A stretch of DNA of 11,027 bases, from contig JALOSP010000019.1 in NCBI GenBank assembly GCA_025458365.1, positions 1 through 11,027 of the forward strand. The letters are read 5' to 3'. Under the pieces are notes generated by a model. It was not told the origin of the DNA and ran no database searches. It saw nothing but the letters and a program-made list of their open reading frames with translations. The translations under genes and the position numbers were made by a program. How positions within the stretch are numbered: position 1 is the stretch's first letter; each line of letters opens with the position of its first letter. This DNA comes from Hyphomonadaceae bacterium. Its GTDB lineage: Bacteria; Pseudomonadota; Alphaproteobacteria; Caulobacterales; Aquidulcibacteraceae. Shown here in pieces: positions 1 through 6,630 of this stretch.

Positions 1-1
1 G

Positions 2-133
2 AGCGGTGCAAGCGAGGCCCACGCGGATGCGGCAAAAGTGATCAACTGGATCGACTTCGAACCCCTGCTCGGCAGCGGGGCCGATGTCGAGTTCGTCACG
101 CTCTGCCTGTTCCCGACCGAACGTCAGCGCTAA
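2..133 (+). CDS. 3' end of an unidentified protein (partial)
   Basis: This is an open frame entering from the left edge and ending in TAA at 131-133, only 3 bp before the ATG of the downstream kinase gene. The visible C-terminus is 43 residues (begins SGASEAHADAAKV, ends LCLFPTERQR). It has an acidic-to-neutral composition and a hydrophobic strand near the end (VEFVTLCLF). I do not recognise the family. It is not the C-terminus of UbiE, which often precedes ubiB in Alphaproteobacteria. The tight spacing suggests co-transcription with the kinase. Frame 1 is also open across this stretch, so the frame assignment rests on the close junction and on the more plausible protein composition. Confidence 0.5.
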   Translation, partial: SGASEAHADAAKVINWIDFEPLLGSGADVEFVTLCLFPTERQR

Positions 134-136
134 CCC

Positions 137-1546
137 ATGATCCCCACCCTCCTCCGCCTTGCCCGTGTCGGCTGGACGCTCGCCCGCTATGATGTGCTGT
201 TCCCGAAAGAACTCACCGGGCGGCTGCCTGCTGCGGGCAGGATTGTCGGCCAGATTGCCCGGATTGGCGGACCGAAGGTTGATGGGGATATTGGTGCGCG
301 GATGTCGGTGGCGCTGGAAGAGCTTGGCCCGGCCTGGATCAAGTTTGGCCAGTTCCTCGCCACACGGCCTGACATCATCGGGGCCGAAGCCGCACACGGC
401 CTGTCACGGCTGAAGGACAAGCTGGCGCCCTTTTCCCAAGCCGAAGCCCGCAAGGTGCTGAGCGATGCGTTCGTTGGCGACGCCGACCGGCTGTTTGGCG
501 ATCTGGGGCCGCCCATCGCTGCTGCGTCCATCGCCCAGGTTCACAAGATCACCGATCCTGACGGGCGCCAGTGGGCCGTCAAATTGCTGCGGCCTGACAT
601 CGAAAGGCTGATCGCGCGTGAGCTCAAAGGCATGATGCTGGTGGCGCGGACGGTGGAGCTTTTCTTCAAGGCGTCGCGCCGCCTGAAACCGGTGCCGTTC
701 GTGGAGACTGTGGGTGCCGCGCTCACCAAGGAGCTGGATTTGCGGCGCGAGGCCGGAGCTGGAGACGCCTTTGGCGAGGTCGTGGCCTATGACGGCTATC
801 TGGCAGCACCGAAGATCGACTGGACACGCTCAGCCCAGCGGGTGCTGGTGACATCCTGGGTCGACGGCAAGCCGCTGACCGACCCGACTGCGCTGGATGG
901 CCATGACCGGGTGGTGACCGCTCAAAAGGTCACGCGCGGGTTTCTGGCCGCAGCCCTCGATCACGGCATGTTCCACGCCGACATGCATGAGGGCAATCTG
1001 ATCATCGCCCCGGATGGCACACTGTTTGCCATCGACTTCGGGATCATGGGCCGCCTGGGCGCCAACGAGCAGCGGTTTCTCGCCGAGATCCTGTTCGGCT
1101 TCCTGCGCCGAGATTATCGCCGGGTGGCTGAAGTGCATTTCGAGGCAGGCTACGTGCCGGCCGATCAGGATGTGGGCGAGTTTTCCAACAGCCTGCGCGC
1201 CATTGGCGAGCCGATCTGGGGGCGCCCCGCCCGTGAGGTGTCGATGGGCCGCCTGCTCCTGCAATTGCTCGACACCACCGAGCATTTCGGCATGGCGATG
1301 CGACCGGAGCTGGTGCTGCTGCAGAAGACCATGGTGCAGGTTGAAGGCGTGGCCCGCGCCATCGATCCCGATCACGACATCTGGGAGACCAGCCGGGTGG
1401 TGGTCGAGCGCTTCATCCGGCGCGAACTGGGGCCGGAAGGCCAAGTCCGCCGCGTATTGGGCGAAGTGGAGGCAGGCCTCGCCGCCTTGCGCAAATTGCC
1501 CGCTCTGGTGGAGCGTCTGGAGGCAGACGCCAACCGCAAACGATAG
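137..1546 (+). CDS. ABC1/AarF/UbiB-family atypical protein kinase
   Basis: This is a 469-residue member of the ABC1/ADCK/UbiB atypical kinase family, whose bacterial members support ubiquinone biosynthesis at the membrane, probably as ATPases rather than classical protein kinases. Visible family motifs are the KxGQ motif (K69-F-G-Q72), the Ala-rich loop replacing a P-loop (A128-A-A-S131, then IAQVH), the ATP-binding lysine (K149 in WAVKLL), the ExD motif (E199-L-D201), the catalytic loop HADMHEGN (280-287) and the metal-binding DFG (300-302). The ATG at 137 lies 3 bp after the preceding stop, implying an operon. The family call is secure. Whether this is UbiB itself or a paralogue is open: no ubiE is adjacent, and the protein ends in a charged helix (about 445-469) without the hydrophobic C-terminal helices typical of UbiB. 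The stop is immediately followed by a palindromic repeat. Confidence 0.93.
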   Translation: MIPTLLRLARVGWTLARYDVLFPKELTGRLPAAGRIVGQIARIGGPKVDGDIGARMSVALEELGPAWIKFGQFLATRPDIIGAEAAHGLSRLKDKLAPFSQAEARKVLSDAFVGDADRLFGDLGPPIAAASIAQVHKITDPDGRQWAVKLLRPDIERLIARELKGMMLVARTVELFFKASRRLKPVPFVETVGAALTKELDLRREAGAGDAFGEVVAYDGYLAAPKIDWTRSAQRVLVTSWVDGKPLTDPTALDGHDRVVTAQKVTRGFLAAALDHGMFHADMHEGNLIIAPDGTLFAIDFGIMGRLGANEQRFLAEILFGFLRRDYRRVAEVHFEAGYVPADQDVGEFSNSLRAIGEPIWGRPAREVSMGRLLLQLLDTTEHFGMAMRPELVLLQKTMVQVEGVARAIDPDHDIWETSRVVVERFIRRELGPEGQVRRVLGEVEAGLAALRKLPALVERLEADANRKR

Positions 1547-1644
1547 AGCGGTGTCCGATCAAATGGAATCATTTGATCGATCAGACAGAGCGACAACTCA
1601 AGGATTGAGAGCGGCGATCTGATGCAATCAGATCGGACACCGCT
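1547..1644. repeat. 98-bp nested palindromic intergenic element (cloverleaf-like)
   Basis: The ends are perfect 14-bp inverted repeats: AGCGGTGTCCGATC at 1547-1560 and its exact reverse complement at 1631-1644. Inside are three further perfect hairpins: 1557-1578 (9-bp stems, 4-nt loop GAAT), 1597-1609 (5-bp stems, 3-nt loop) and 1616-1634 (8-bp stems, 3-nt loop). A 10-bp outer stem (1547-1556 with 1635-1644) plus these three hairpins gives a cloverleaf-like fold on either strand. From memory, the end sequence resembles short palindromic repeats dispersed between genes in alphaproteobacterial genomes. It has no coding capacity. It could be a MITE-like or REP-like element and may also act as a transcription terminator or mRNA stabiliser between the kinase and SDR genes. 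Confidence 0.85.
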
Positions 1645-1673
1645 ACAGACAAAACTGACACCGGAGACGGACG

Positions 1674-2573
1674 ATGGACCGCAGCAGACTGATTTACCGC
1701 GATGGCCTGATGGCCGGTGAACGCATTCTGGTGACAGGCGGCGGCACCGGCCTGGGGCGCGAGATGGCCGAGGCCTTTTGTGCGCTGGGCGCCACGGTCT
1801 ATATCGCCGGGCGGCGCGGCAAGGTGCTGGAAGACACCGCAAGGGCGATCATGGCAGACCACGGCGGCAAGGTTGTCGCCGTGCCCTGCGACATCCGCCA
1901 TGAACAGGCGATTGCCGAGGCGGTCGATGCAATCTGGGCCGACGGCGGGGCGCTGACCGGGCTGGTCAACAATGCGGCCGGCAATTTCATCTCCCGCACG
2001 CAAGACATCTCGCCGCGCGGGTTCGATGCGATTGCCAATATCGTGTTTCGTGGCACCTTCATGATAACGCTGGATATCGGCAAACGCTGGATCGCCGAGG
2101 GCAAGGGCGGCAATGTGCTCAACATCCTGACCACCTGGGTCTGGAACGGCGGGCCGTTCACCGTGCCTTCGGCCATGTCAAAGTCAGGCATCCGGGCGAT
2201 GGCCGAAAGTCTGGCCGTGGAATGGGGCAGCCATGGCATCCGGTTCAACAATATCGCACCCGGCCCCTTCCCGACCGAAGGCATGACCGCGCGACTGGCT
2301 CCGGGGTCTGACATGGATACAGAGCAGGAGCGGGCAGGCAATCCGATGGGGCGCGTCGGCGAGATGACCGAGCTGTGCAATCTGGCGGTGTTCCTGATGG
2401 CACCCGGTGCAGCCTATGTGAACGGCCAGACCATCGCGATTGACGGGGCGATGTATCAGGCGACCGGCGGCAATTTCTCATCCCTTCGGCAGTGGGACGA
2501 TGCCCGCTGGGACGCCGCCAGGGCCATGATCATGGCGACCAATGCGAAGGACCGGGCACAACGCACCACCTGA
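1674..2573 (+). CDS. SDR-family oxidoreductase, 2,4-dienoyl-CoA reductase-like
   Basis: This is a 299-residue short-chain dehydrogenase/reductase with an N-terminal Rossmann fold. The nucleotide-binding motif is TGGGTGLG (21-28), and the AGRR at 45-48 after strand 2 favours NADP(H). CDI (72-74) and NNAAGNF (99-105) follow. The NNAAGNF, PSAMSKSG (165-172), EWGSHGIRFN and APGPFPTEG segments match the 2,4-dienoyl-CoA reductase (DECR/FadH-type SDR) branch, which reduces dienoyl-CoA intermediates of unsaturated fatty acid beta-oxidation. Asn104, Ser166 and Lys170 of the expected active site are present. The position normally occupied by the catalytic Tyr appears to be Trp155 (TTWVWNG), so activity may be altered. 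A GGAG Shine-Dalgarno sits 7 nt before the ATG. The gene converges on the vWA gene with a 12-bp gap. The substrate is an inference. Confidence 0.88.
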   Translation: MDRSRLIYRDGLMAGERILVTGGGTGLGREMAEAFCALGATVYIAGRRGKVLEDTARAIMADHGGKVVAVPCDIRHEQAIAEAVDAIWADGGALTGLVNNAAGNFISRTQDISPRGFDAIANIVFRGTFMITLDIGKRWIAEGKGGNVLNILTTWVWNGGPFTVPSAMSKSGIRAMAESLAVEWGSHGIRFNNIAPGPFPTEGMTARLAPGSDMDTEQERAGNPMGRVGEMTELCNLAVFLMAPGAAYVNGQTIAIDGAMYQATGGNFSSLRQWDDARWDAARAMIMATNAKDRAQRTT

Positions 2574-2585
2574 GTGCGTCCCGCC

Positions 2586-4445
2586 TCATCGCTGCAGTGT
2601 CCGTGCCCGTTCGACCAGTGCGATGAACTCTGCCCGGTCACCATAGGGGTCCTGCCCCTGGGCGGTCTGGGCCAGAGCCAGCGTGTCGCCGTAGGTCCAG
2701 GTCTGGCTGATCCACGGGTCATTCCGCAATTGCTGGGCAAAGGCGGCGACGGCTGCAGCCCAGCGCATGTCCTGCGGTGCCCCGGCGATGGAACGACGCA
2801 CATCGGCCTGGGTGATCGGCCGTTCGATCAGACGGCTCGTCGCCTCGCCGGGAAGCTTGTAGCGAAGGCGCAGGAAGGCAATCTCCTCGCCCTCCATCGG
2901 TTCGGTCGCCCCGGCGCGCGCCTCAGGCTGGTAGCGCAGAGGATCAACGACTTCAGGCGCGCCCACCGGCGTGATCTCGTAAAGCGCGGTCACTTGATGG
3001 CCAGAGCCGATCTCGCCTGCATCCACGGCATCATTGTTGAAATCCTCGCGCGCCAGCGCACGCGTCTCATAGCCGATCAGGCGCCATTCAGCGACACGGG
3101 CGGGATTGAACTCCACCTGCGCCTTCACGTCATTGGCGATGGGAAACAGGGTCGACGAGACATCGCGGTCAAACACCCGGCGGGCTTCGGACAGTGTGTC
3201 GATGAAGGCCGCCGTGCCGTTGCCGTTCTGGGCCAGTGCCTGCATCATCGTGTCATTGTAATTGTCCGCGCCACCGGCATCGCGCATGCCAAAGCCGAAC
3301 ACCGACAGATAGATGTCATTCTCTCGCGCCTGCTCGCGCACCAGATCCTTCAGCCGGTCGGGATCACTGATCCCCACGTTGAAATCGCCATCGGTGAGCA
3401 AGATCACACGGTTGATTCCATTGGGCAGCCGGTTGTTGCGGGCCAGTTCATAGGCCCGGCTGATCCCCTGTGCGCCTGCGGTGGAGCCACCGCCCTGCAC
3501 TGCCTCAAGCGCGCAAACAATGTCGCGCGTGTTGGTTCCGGGAACAGATTCCAAAATGGTCCGCTGGGCGCCTGCATAGACCACCATCGACACCCTGTCG
3601 CGTGCGGTCAGGCGGGTGGCCAAAATGCGGAGCGCACGCTGGGCAAGTGGCAGCTTGTTGGGCGCCCTCATCGAACCTGACACATCCACCAGCAAGACCA
3701 GGTTGAGCGGGGGCCGTTCGGCAGGCTCCAGGTCGTAGCCGGAAAGCCCGATATGGACCAGTTGCTTCTGGGGCGACCATGGCGAAGGCGCGACCGCGAC
3801 AGTGGTTTCAAACGGCCTCGAGCGGTCAGTGCCGCGCGGGTAGTCGTAGCGGAAATAGTTGAGGAATTCCTCGACCCGCACCGAAGCGACCGGCGGCAGG
3901 CGACTGCCACCTGTAATGAAGCTGCGAGCATTCGCATAAGCTGCCGTGTCGGTCTCCATGGCAAAGGTCGAGACTGGCTGTTCAGCCACCCGCCGGACAG
4001 GATTGACAGCGGCATCAGGGTAGCGCTCGGTATCCGTGCGCGGTTCAACCCAAGTTTGGTCGACGACCCGCTCGGCGGTGGCGATGATCGGTTCCGGGAT
4101 CCGGACCGCGTCGGAGGTTGGCGCAGGCTGCATCGGTGACGGGGGCGCCGGGGGTGGCGGTGGTGGCGGAGGAGGAGGCACACCCACCACGCGCGATGGC
4201 CGCTGCGCCGTCGGCGCCATGCGCGTGGCGCTGACGGCCACCGGCCCCTGATCACTCGATGGCGGGGCCGGGCACTGGATATCCGTGGCGGCGACCGCCG
4301 GGGGCTGCTGGTTTGCGGACGCCTGCAGGATCAAGGATTGCGCCAGAGCAGACGAGGTGACTGCAGGGCCAAGGCTGGAGCCAAGCACCAGCCCGAAACA
4401 GGTCGCCAAGGCCGCAGATTTCTTCAATAGACATGCCTTGCGCAT
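2586..4445 (-). CDS. Secreted von Willebrand factor A domain protein (YfbK-like)
   Basis: The start chosen gives 619 residues. The N-terminus MRKACLLKK plus a hydrophobic stretch and an A-L-A/Q site (33-36) is a classical Sec signal peptide. A low-complexity Pro-rich linker follows, with ten consecutive prolines (90-99). Next come the vWF_A N-terminal domain (about 158-205: VSTFAMETDTAAYANAR, VRVEEFLNYF), a vWA domain (about 247-430) and a DUF3520-like C-terminal domain (about 433-616). The MIDAS metal site is complete: D254-x-S256-x-S258, T322 in GGGSTAG and D352 in LLTDGD. The family is the YfbK/TerY-like group of envelope vWA proteins, of unknown precise function; E. coli YfbK is slightly shorter. 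The ATG at 4445 has GGGGGA 4 nt upstream. An ATG at 4457 is the alternative, and the longer open frame to 4787 is not protein-like. Confidence 0.9.
   Translation of the reverse strand: MRKACLLKKSAALATCFGLVLGSSLGPAVTSSALAQSLILQASANQQPPAVAATDIQCPAPPSSDQGPVAVSATRMAPTAQRPSRVVGVPPPPPPPPPPAPPSPMQPAPTSDAVRIPEPIIATAERVVDQTWVEPRTDTERYPDAAVNPVRRVAEQPVSTFAMETDTAAYANARSFITGGSRLPPVASVRVEEFLNYFRYDYPRGTDRSRPFETTVAVAPSPWSPQKQLVHIGLSGYDLEPAERPPLNLVLLVDVSGSMRAPNKLPLAQRALRILATRLTARDRVSMVVYAGAQRTILESVPGTNTRDIVCALEAVQGGGSTAGAQGISRAYELARNNRLPNGINRVILLTDGDFNVGISDPDRLKDLVREQARENDIYLSVFGFGMRDAGGADNYNDTMMQALAQNGNGTAAFIDTLSEARRVFDRDVSSTLFPIANDVKAQVEFNPARVAEWRLIGYETRALAREDFNNDAVDAGEIGSGHQVTALYEITPVGAPEVVDPLRYQPEARAGATEPMEGEEIAFLRLRYKLPGEATSRLIERPITQADVRRSIAGAPQDMRWAAAVAAFAQQLRNDPWISQTWTYGDTLALAQTAQGQDPYGDRAEFIALVERARTLQR
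4149..4178 (-). other. Ten-proline coding tract (EF-P-dependent stall candidate)
   Basis: Ten consecutive Pro codons encode residues 90-99 of the vWA protein, followed by A-P-P-S-P. On the plus strand this is a GGN triplet run. Consecutive prolines are known to stall ribosomes and to need elongation factor P for efficient translation. The gene for EF-P and the gene for its lysylating enzyme are both in this window. Confidence 0.9.
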
Positions 4446-4737
4446 GCTGTCCCCCATCAACACGACCCGTGCGGCGCTTTGGCCACCGTCAACCAGACGA
4501 TGAACCACCAGCCTTGCCTTCGCAAGCGGCAGTAATGGGGAGGGATTGTGGCGGGAAAGCGGGAATGTATCTGTTGGAGCACATGCATCCCTGCGTGCTT
4601 TTTGTAAGGCACCTGTCTCCGCGTGCTTTTTTGGACCGCACGCGGAGACACGTGCAGGGCGGCTGGGGCCAGCCGCGCTCCAGCGTGGATAGACCCCGCC
4701 CTGTCCCACAGCCGGAAATCCGTGGCCCAATGGCGCC
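4446..4737. other. Divergent intergenic region with a large hairpin
   Basis: These 292 bp separate the minus-strand vWA gene from the plus-strand gene of unknown function, so they must hold promoters for both if the latter is real. I see no convincing -35/-10 pair. The main structure is a perfect 13-bp inverted repeat at 4614-4650. A direct repeat GCGTGCTTTTT occurs at 4593-4603 and 4621-4631, the second copy lying across the left hairpin arm and its loop. The minus-strand open frame through here is composition-biased and not protein-like. Confidence 0.6.
4614..4650. repeat. Perfect 13-bp inverted repeat with T6 loop
   Basis: The left arm 4614-4626 (TGTCTCCGCGTGC) pairs perfectly with the right arm 4638-4650 across an 11-nt loop starting with six T. 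Partial outer pairing is possible between CCCTGCGTG (4589-4597) and CAC..GCAGGG (about 4649-4659). On neither strand does a T-run follow the stem, so it is not a canonical intrinsic terminator. It could be a protein-binding operator, a structured 5' leader of the vWA mRNA or part of a small RNA. No function can be assigned from sequence alone. Confidence 0.75.
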
Positions 4738-5337
4738 ATGTCTTTCGACCCCTCCTCTGTCAGCTTTCTGATCGGTCTGGCGCGCAACCTGGCTGATCAG
4801 GTGCGCCTGGCGCACCGGCGCAAGCTGGCGGGCGGTGTGCGCCTGCTGGCGAGTTTCGTGCGCCGTTTGCTGATCTTGATGGCGCTGGCCATGGAAGCGC
4901 GGCTGGTGGACCGGGTCGATCCGGCCAAACCCCTGCCCCGACCTGATGGACGCACACCGGCAAGGCAAAATCTTCGGTTCGCCGTGCTCGATCGCCCCTG
5001 TGCGATGTTCGACGTGGTCGGCACGGTGCCGAGCGGCTTGGCAGCAAAACACGCATGCATCCAGCCGTCACTGCGACTCTACCGCTTGTTGCAGCTCTTG
5101 AGCGGGATTGTGGCAGATCCGCAGCCCCGCGCCCGTCGGGTGGCCTTCACCCTGGCCAGGCGGCGTCCTCATCCAGTCCTGCCGACGCAGGGACCCAAGC
5201 GCATCGCCGGGTACTGGGGCGTGGAGGTCCGGGCCAGTCATGACGCGATGGCGTCAGCCATCACATGCGCCAGTCGGGCGCGACCACCGCCCCTGCCACC
5301 CCCGCGACGGGTCCCGGCCAGTGTGACCTGCCTCTAG
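4738..5337 (+). CDS. Basic protein of unknown function
   Basis: This is an open frame of 199 residues with G/C-rich third codon positions like its neighbours, which supports real coding. The protein is strongly basic. The N-terminal part is predicted helical: SFLIGLARNLADQVRLAHRRK (9-29), then RRLLILMALAMEARL (42-56), which is amphipathic to hydrophobic and could associate with a membrane, although it is short for a transmembrane helix. The C-terminal half is Arg/Pro-rich (PPPLPPPRRVP near 182-192) and likely disordered. I do not recognise the family. No clear Shine-Dalgarno precedes the ATG at 4738, and an internal Met (M48 or M52) is possible. It runs convergently towards purS with a 64-bp gap. 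It may be lineage-restricted. Confidence 0.6.
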   Translation: MSFDPSSVSFLIGLARNLADQVRLAHRRKLAGGVRLLASFVRRLLILMALAMEARLVDRVDPAKPLPRPDGRTPARQNLRFAVLDRPCAMFDVVGTVPSGLAAKHACIQPSLRLYRLLQLLSGIVADPQPRARRVAFTLARRRPHPVLPTQGPKRIAGYWGVEVRASHDAMASAITCASRARPPPLPPPRRVPASVTCL

Positions 5338-5351
5338 ATCGGGATGCGCTT

Positions 5352-5367
5352 GCAAGCTCTGGCTTGC
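5352..5367. terminator. Possible bidirectional hairpin between convergent genes
   Basis: A 6-bp perfect stem (GCAAGC / GCTTGC) with a TCTG loop lies in the 64-bp gap between the convergent ends of the unknown basic protein gene and purS. No U-tract follows on either strand. A termination role is inferred mainly from its position, so this is a weak call. Confidence 0.3.
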
Positions 5368-5401
5368 GGCGCTGGCGGCGCGGGCATGAGGCCTGCACCG
5401 C

Positions 5402-5647
5402 TCACACGATGTCGACCGCGAAGCTCTCGATGACCGGATTGGCCAGCAGCTTTGCCGCCATTTCTTCCACACGGGCCTTGGCGGAAACCGCATCGGCGGT
5501 ATCAAGGTCCATCTCGATCCGCTTGCCGATCCGGGTTTCCCCGACCTCGCCATAGCCCAGCCCATGCAGGGCTTCGGCGACGGCACGGCCTTGCGGGTCC
5601 AGCACGCCGGGCTTCAAATGGACGGTCACGACAGCTTTGAGAGCCAT
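5402..5647 (-). CDS. purS: Phosphoribosylformylglycinamidine synthase subunit PurS
   Basis: PurS (81 residues, usual length about 80) is the small structural subunit of the three-part FGAM synthase PurSQL. It bridges the PurL synthetase and PurQ glutaminase in step 4 of de novo purine synthesis in the cytoplasm. Family features are the N-terminal strand with KAVVTVHLKPGVLDPQG (4-20), ALHGLGY (26-32) and the conserved RIGKRIEMDL (39-48). The start at 5647 is preferred over a longer frame from 5719, because residue 1 then matches the family and an AAGGAAG Shine-Dalgarno lies at good spacing within the end of purC. It follows purC by 4 bp in the same operon. The usual next genes purQ and purL are absent downstream. 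Confidence 0.95.
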   Translation of the reverse strand: MALKAVVTVHLKPGVLDPQGRAVAEALHGLGYGEVGETRIGKRIEMDLDTADAVSAKARVEEMAAKLLANPVIESFAVDIV

Positions 5648-5651
5648 GGGA

Positions 5652-6404
5652 TCAGCTTCCTTCGGCAAGGGCGGAATTGGGATCGCGGAAAATGCCCAGC
5701 CGTGTGGCGACTTCGGCATAGGCCTCCGACAGGCCGCCGAGGTCTTGCCGGAACCGGTCCTTGTCGAGCTTCTTGTTGGTCTGGGCGTCCCACAGCCGAC
5801 AGCTGTCGGGGCTCACCTCGTCGGCCAGAACCGTGCGGACCATCTCGCCCTCATACATCCGCCCGAATTCCAGCTTGAAATCGATCAGCCGGATGCCAAC
5901 GCCGCCAAACATGCCACACAGATAATCATTCACCCGCAGCGCAAGCGCCATGATGTCGTCCAGCTCCTGGGTCGAAGCCCAATTGAAGGCCGTGATATGC
6001 TCTTCCGACACCAGCGGATCGCCCAGCGCGTCGTTCTTGAAGTAGAATTCCACGATCGAGCGCGGCAATTGATCACCTTCAGGAATCCCCAGCCGCTTGG
6101 AGATCGAGCCTGCCGCCACATTGCGCACCACGACTTCCAGCGGGATGATTTCCAGCTCATGGATCAGTTGCTCGCGCATATTGACGCGTCGGATGAAGTG
6201 GGTCGGCACACCGATCGCATTCAGGTTCGTCATGATGAACTCTGAAATCCGGTTGTTCAGCACGCCCTTGCCTTCGATGACGGCGTGCTTCTCGGCGTTG
6301 AACGCGGTGGCGTCATCCTTGAAATACTGGATCAGAGTACCGGGTTCGGGGCCTTCATAGAGAACTTTGGCCTTGCCTTCATAGATTTTTTTGCGACGCG
6401 ACAT
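5652..6404 (-). CDS. purC: Phosphoribosylaminoimidazole-succinocarboxamide synthase (SAICAR synthetase)
   Basis: PurC (250 residues) joins CAIR and aspartate using ATP to give SAICAR in de novo purine synthesis. Visible family segments are the N-terminal [14 protein letters not shown] (5-18, ATP-binding glycine loop), [24 protein letters not shown] (28-51), [20 protein letters not shown] (91-110), [10 protein letters not shown] (172-181) and [14 protein letters not shown] (193-206), the last holding the conserved Asp/Glu of the catalytic site. The ATG at 6404 has a GGAG site 7 nt upstream and gives the standard [10 protein letters not shown] start. The open frame extends upstream to 6482, but that part is a translated promoter region. 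It leads the purC-purS operon and is divergent from the ATPase zeta-subunit gene. Confidence 0.97.
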   Translation of the reverse strand: MSRRKKIYEGKAKVLYEGPEPGTLIQYFKDDATAFNAEKHAVIEGKGVLNNRISEFIMTNLNAIGVPTHFIRRVNMREQLIHELEIIPLEVVVRNVAAGSISKRLGIPEGDQLPRSIVEFYFKNDALGDPLVSEEHITAFNWASTQELDDIMALALRVNDYLCGMFGGVGIRLIDFKLEFGRMYEGEMVRTVLADEVSPDSCRLWDAQTNKKLDKDRFRQDLGGLSEAYAEVATRLGIFRDPNSALAEGS

Positions 6405-6447
6405 GAACGGTCTCCAAAGACGGACACGGGTGGGTCGGTACTGTCTT

Positions 6448-6479
6448 GGGGGTTGGGCCTCGGGTTGGGTGCGGGTGGG
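6448..6479 (+). promoter_or_regulatory. Putative G-quadruplex motif upstream of purC
   Basis: On the plus strand six G-runs of at least three occur within 32 nt, separated by 2, 4, 2, 3 and 1 nt (runs at 6448-6452, 6455-6457, 6462-6464, 6467-6469, 6473-6475 and 6477-6479). This satisfies the standard four-run G-quadruplex pattern with spare runs. Two more G3 runs lie at 6428-6430 and 6432-6434. The motif is 44 bp upstream of the purC ATG, on its template strand. Any regulatory effect is inference. Confidence 0.6.
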
Positions 6480-6565
6480 CATGATCCGCTGTCAGACCCT
6501 TAGCAAGGCCCGCGGCACGCCGGAAGGCCAAAGTGTAGTGGGACAGGGCCGGTGTGACATCCAAC

Positions 6566-6594
6566 TTGCACCGCCGGGGTCGGGCTTCTATGCG
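6566..6594 (+). promoter_or_regulatory. Candidate promoter for the ATPase zeta-subunit operon
   Basis: TTGCAC (6566-6571), a 17-nt spacer and TATGCG (6589-6594) give a housekeeping-sigma-like arrangement that ends 36 nt before the zeta-subunit ATG. The -35 match is good and the -10 match is weak (only TAT conserved). The position in the divergent gap supports it. There is no experimental support. Confidence 0.3.
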
Positions 6595-6630
6595 TTCGGG
6601 GGTCCGTCCTGAAACTGGAGCAGTCTCCCC

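Noticed and set aside
2574..3680. 368-residue plus-strand open frame opposite the vWA gene
   Set aside because: It is antisense to a well-supported vWA domain, starts at a non-ATG codon and encodes a His/Arg-rich product with no recognisable domain, as expected for the complement of GC-rich coding DNA.
4615..4649. Hairpin as an intrinsic terminator
   Set aside because: The T-run is in the loop, not after the stem, on either strand, and no gene ends next to it.
4446..4787. N-terminal extension of the vWA frame up to 4787
   Set aside because: The extension is low-complexity, runs through the 13-bp hairpin and would bury the clear signal peptide that starts at 4445.
5648..5719. N-terminal extension of PurS into purC
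   Set aside because: The extra 24 residues overlap the purC 3' end, do not match PurS, and a good ribosome-binding site precedes the shorter start.
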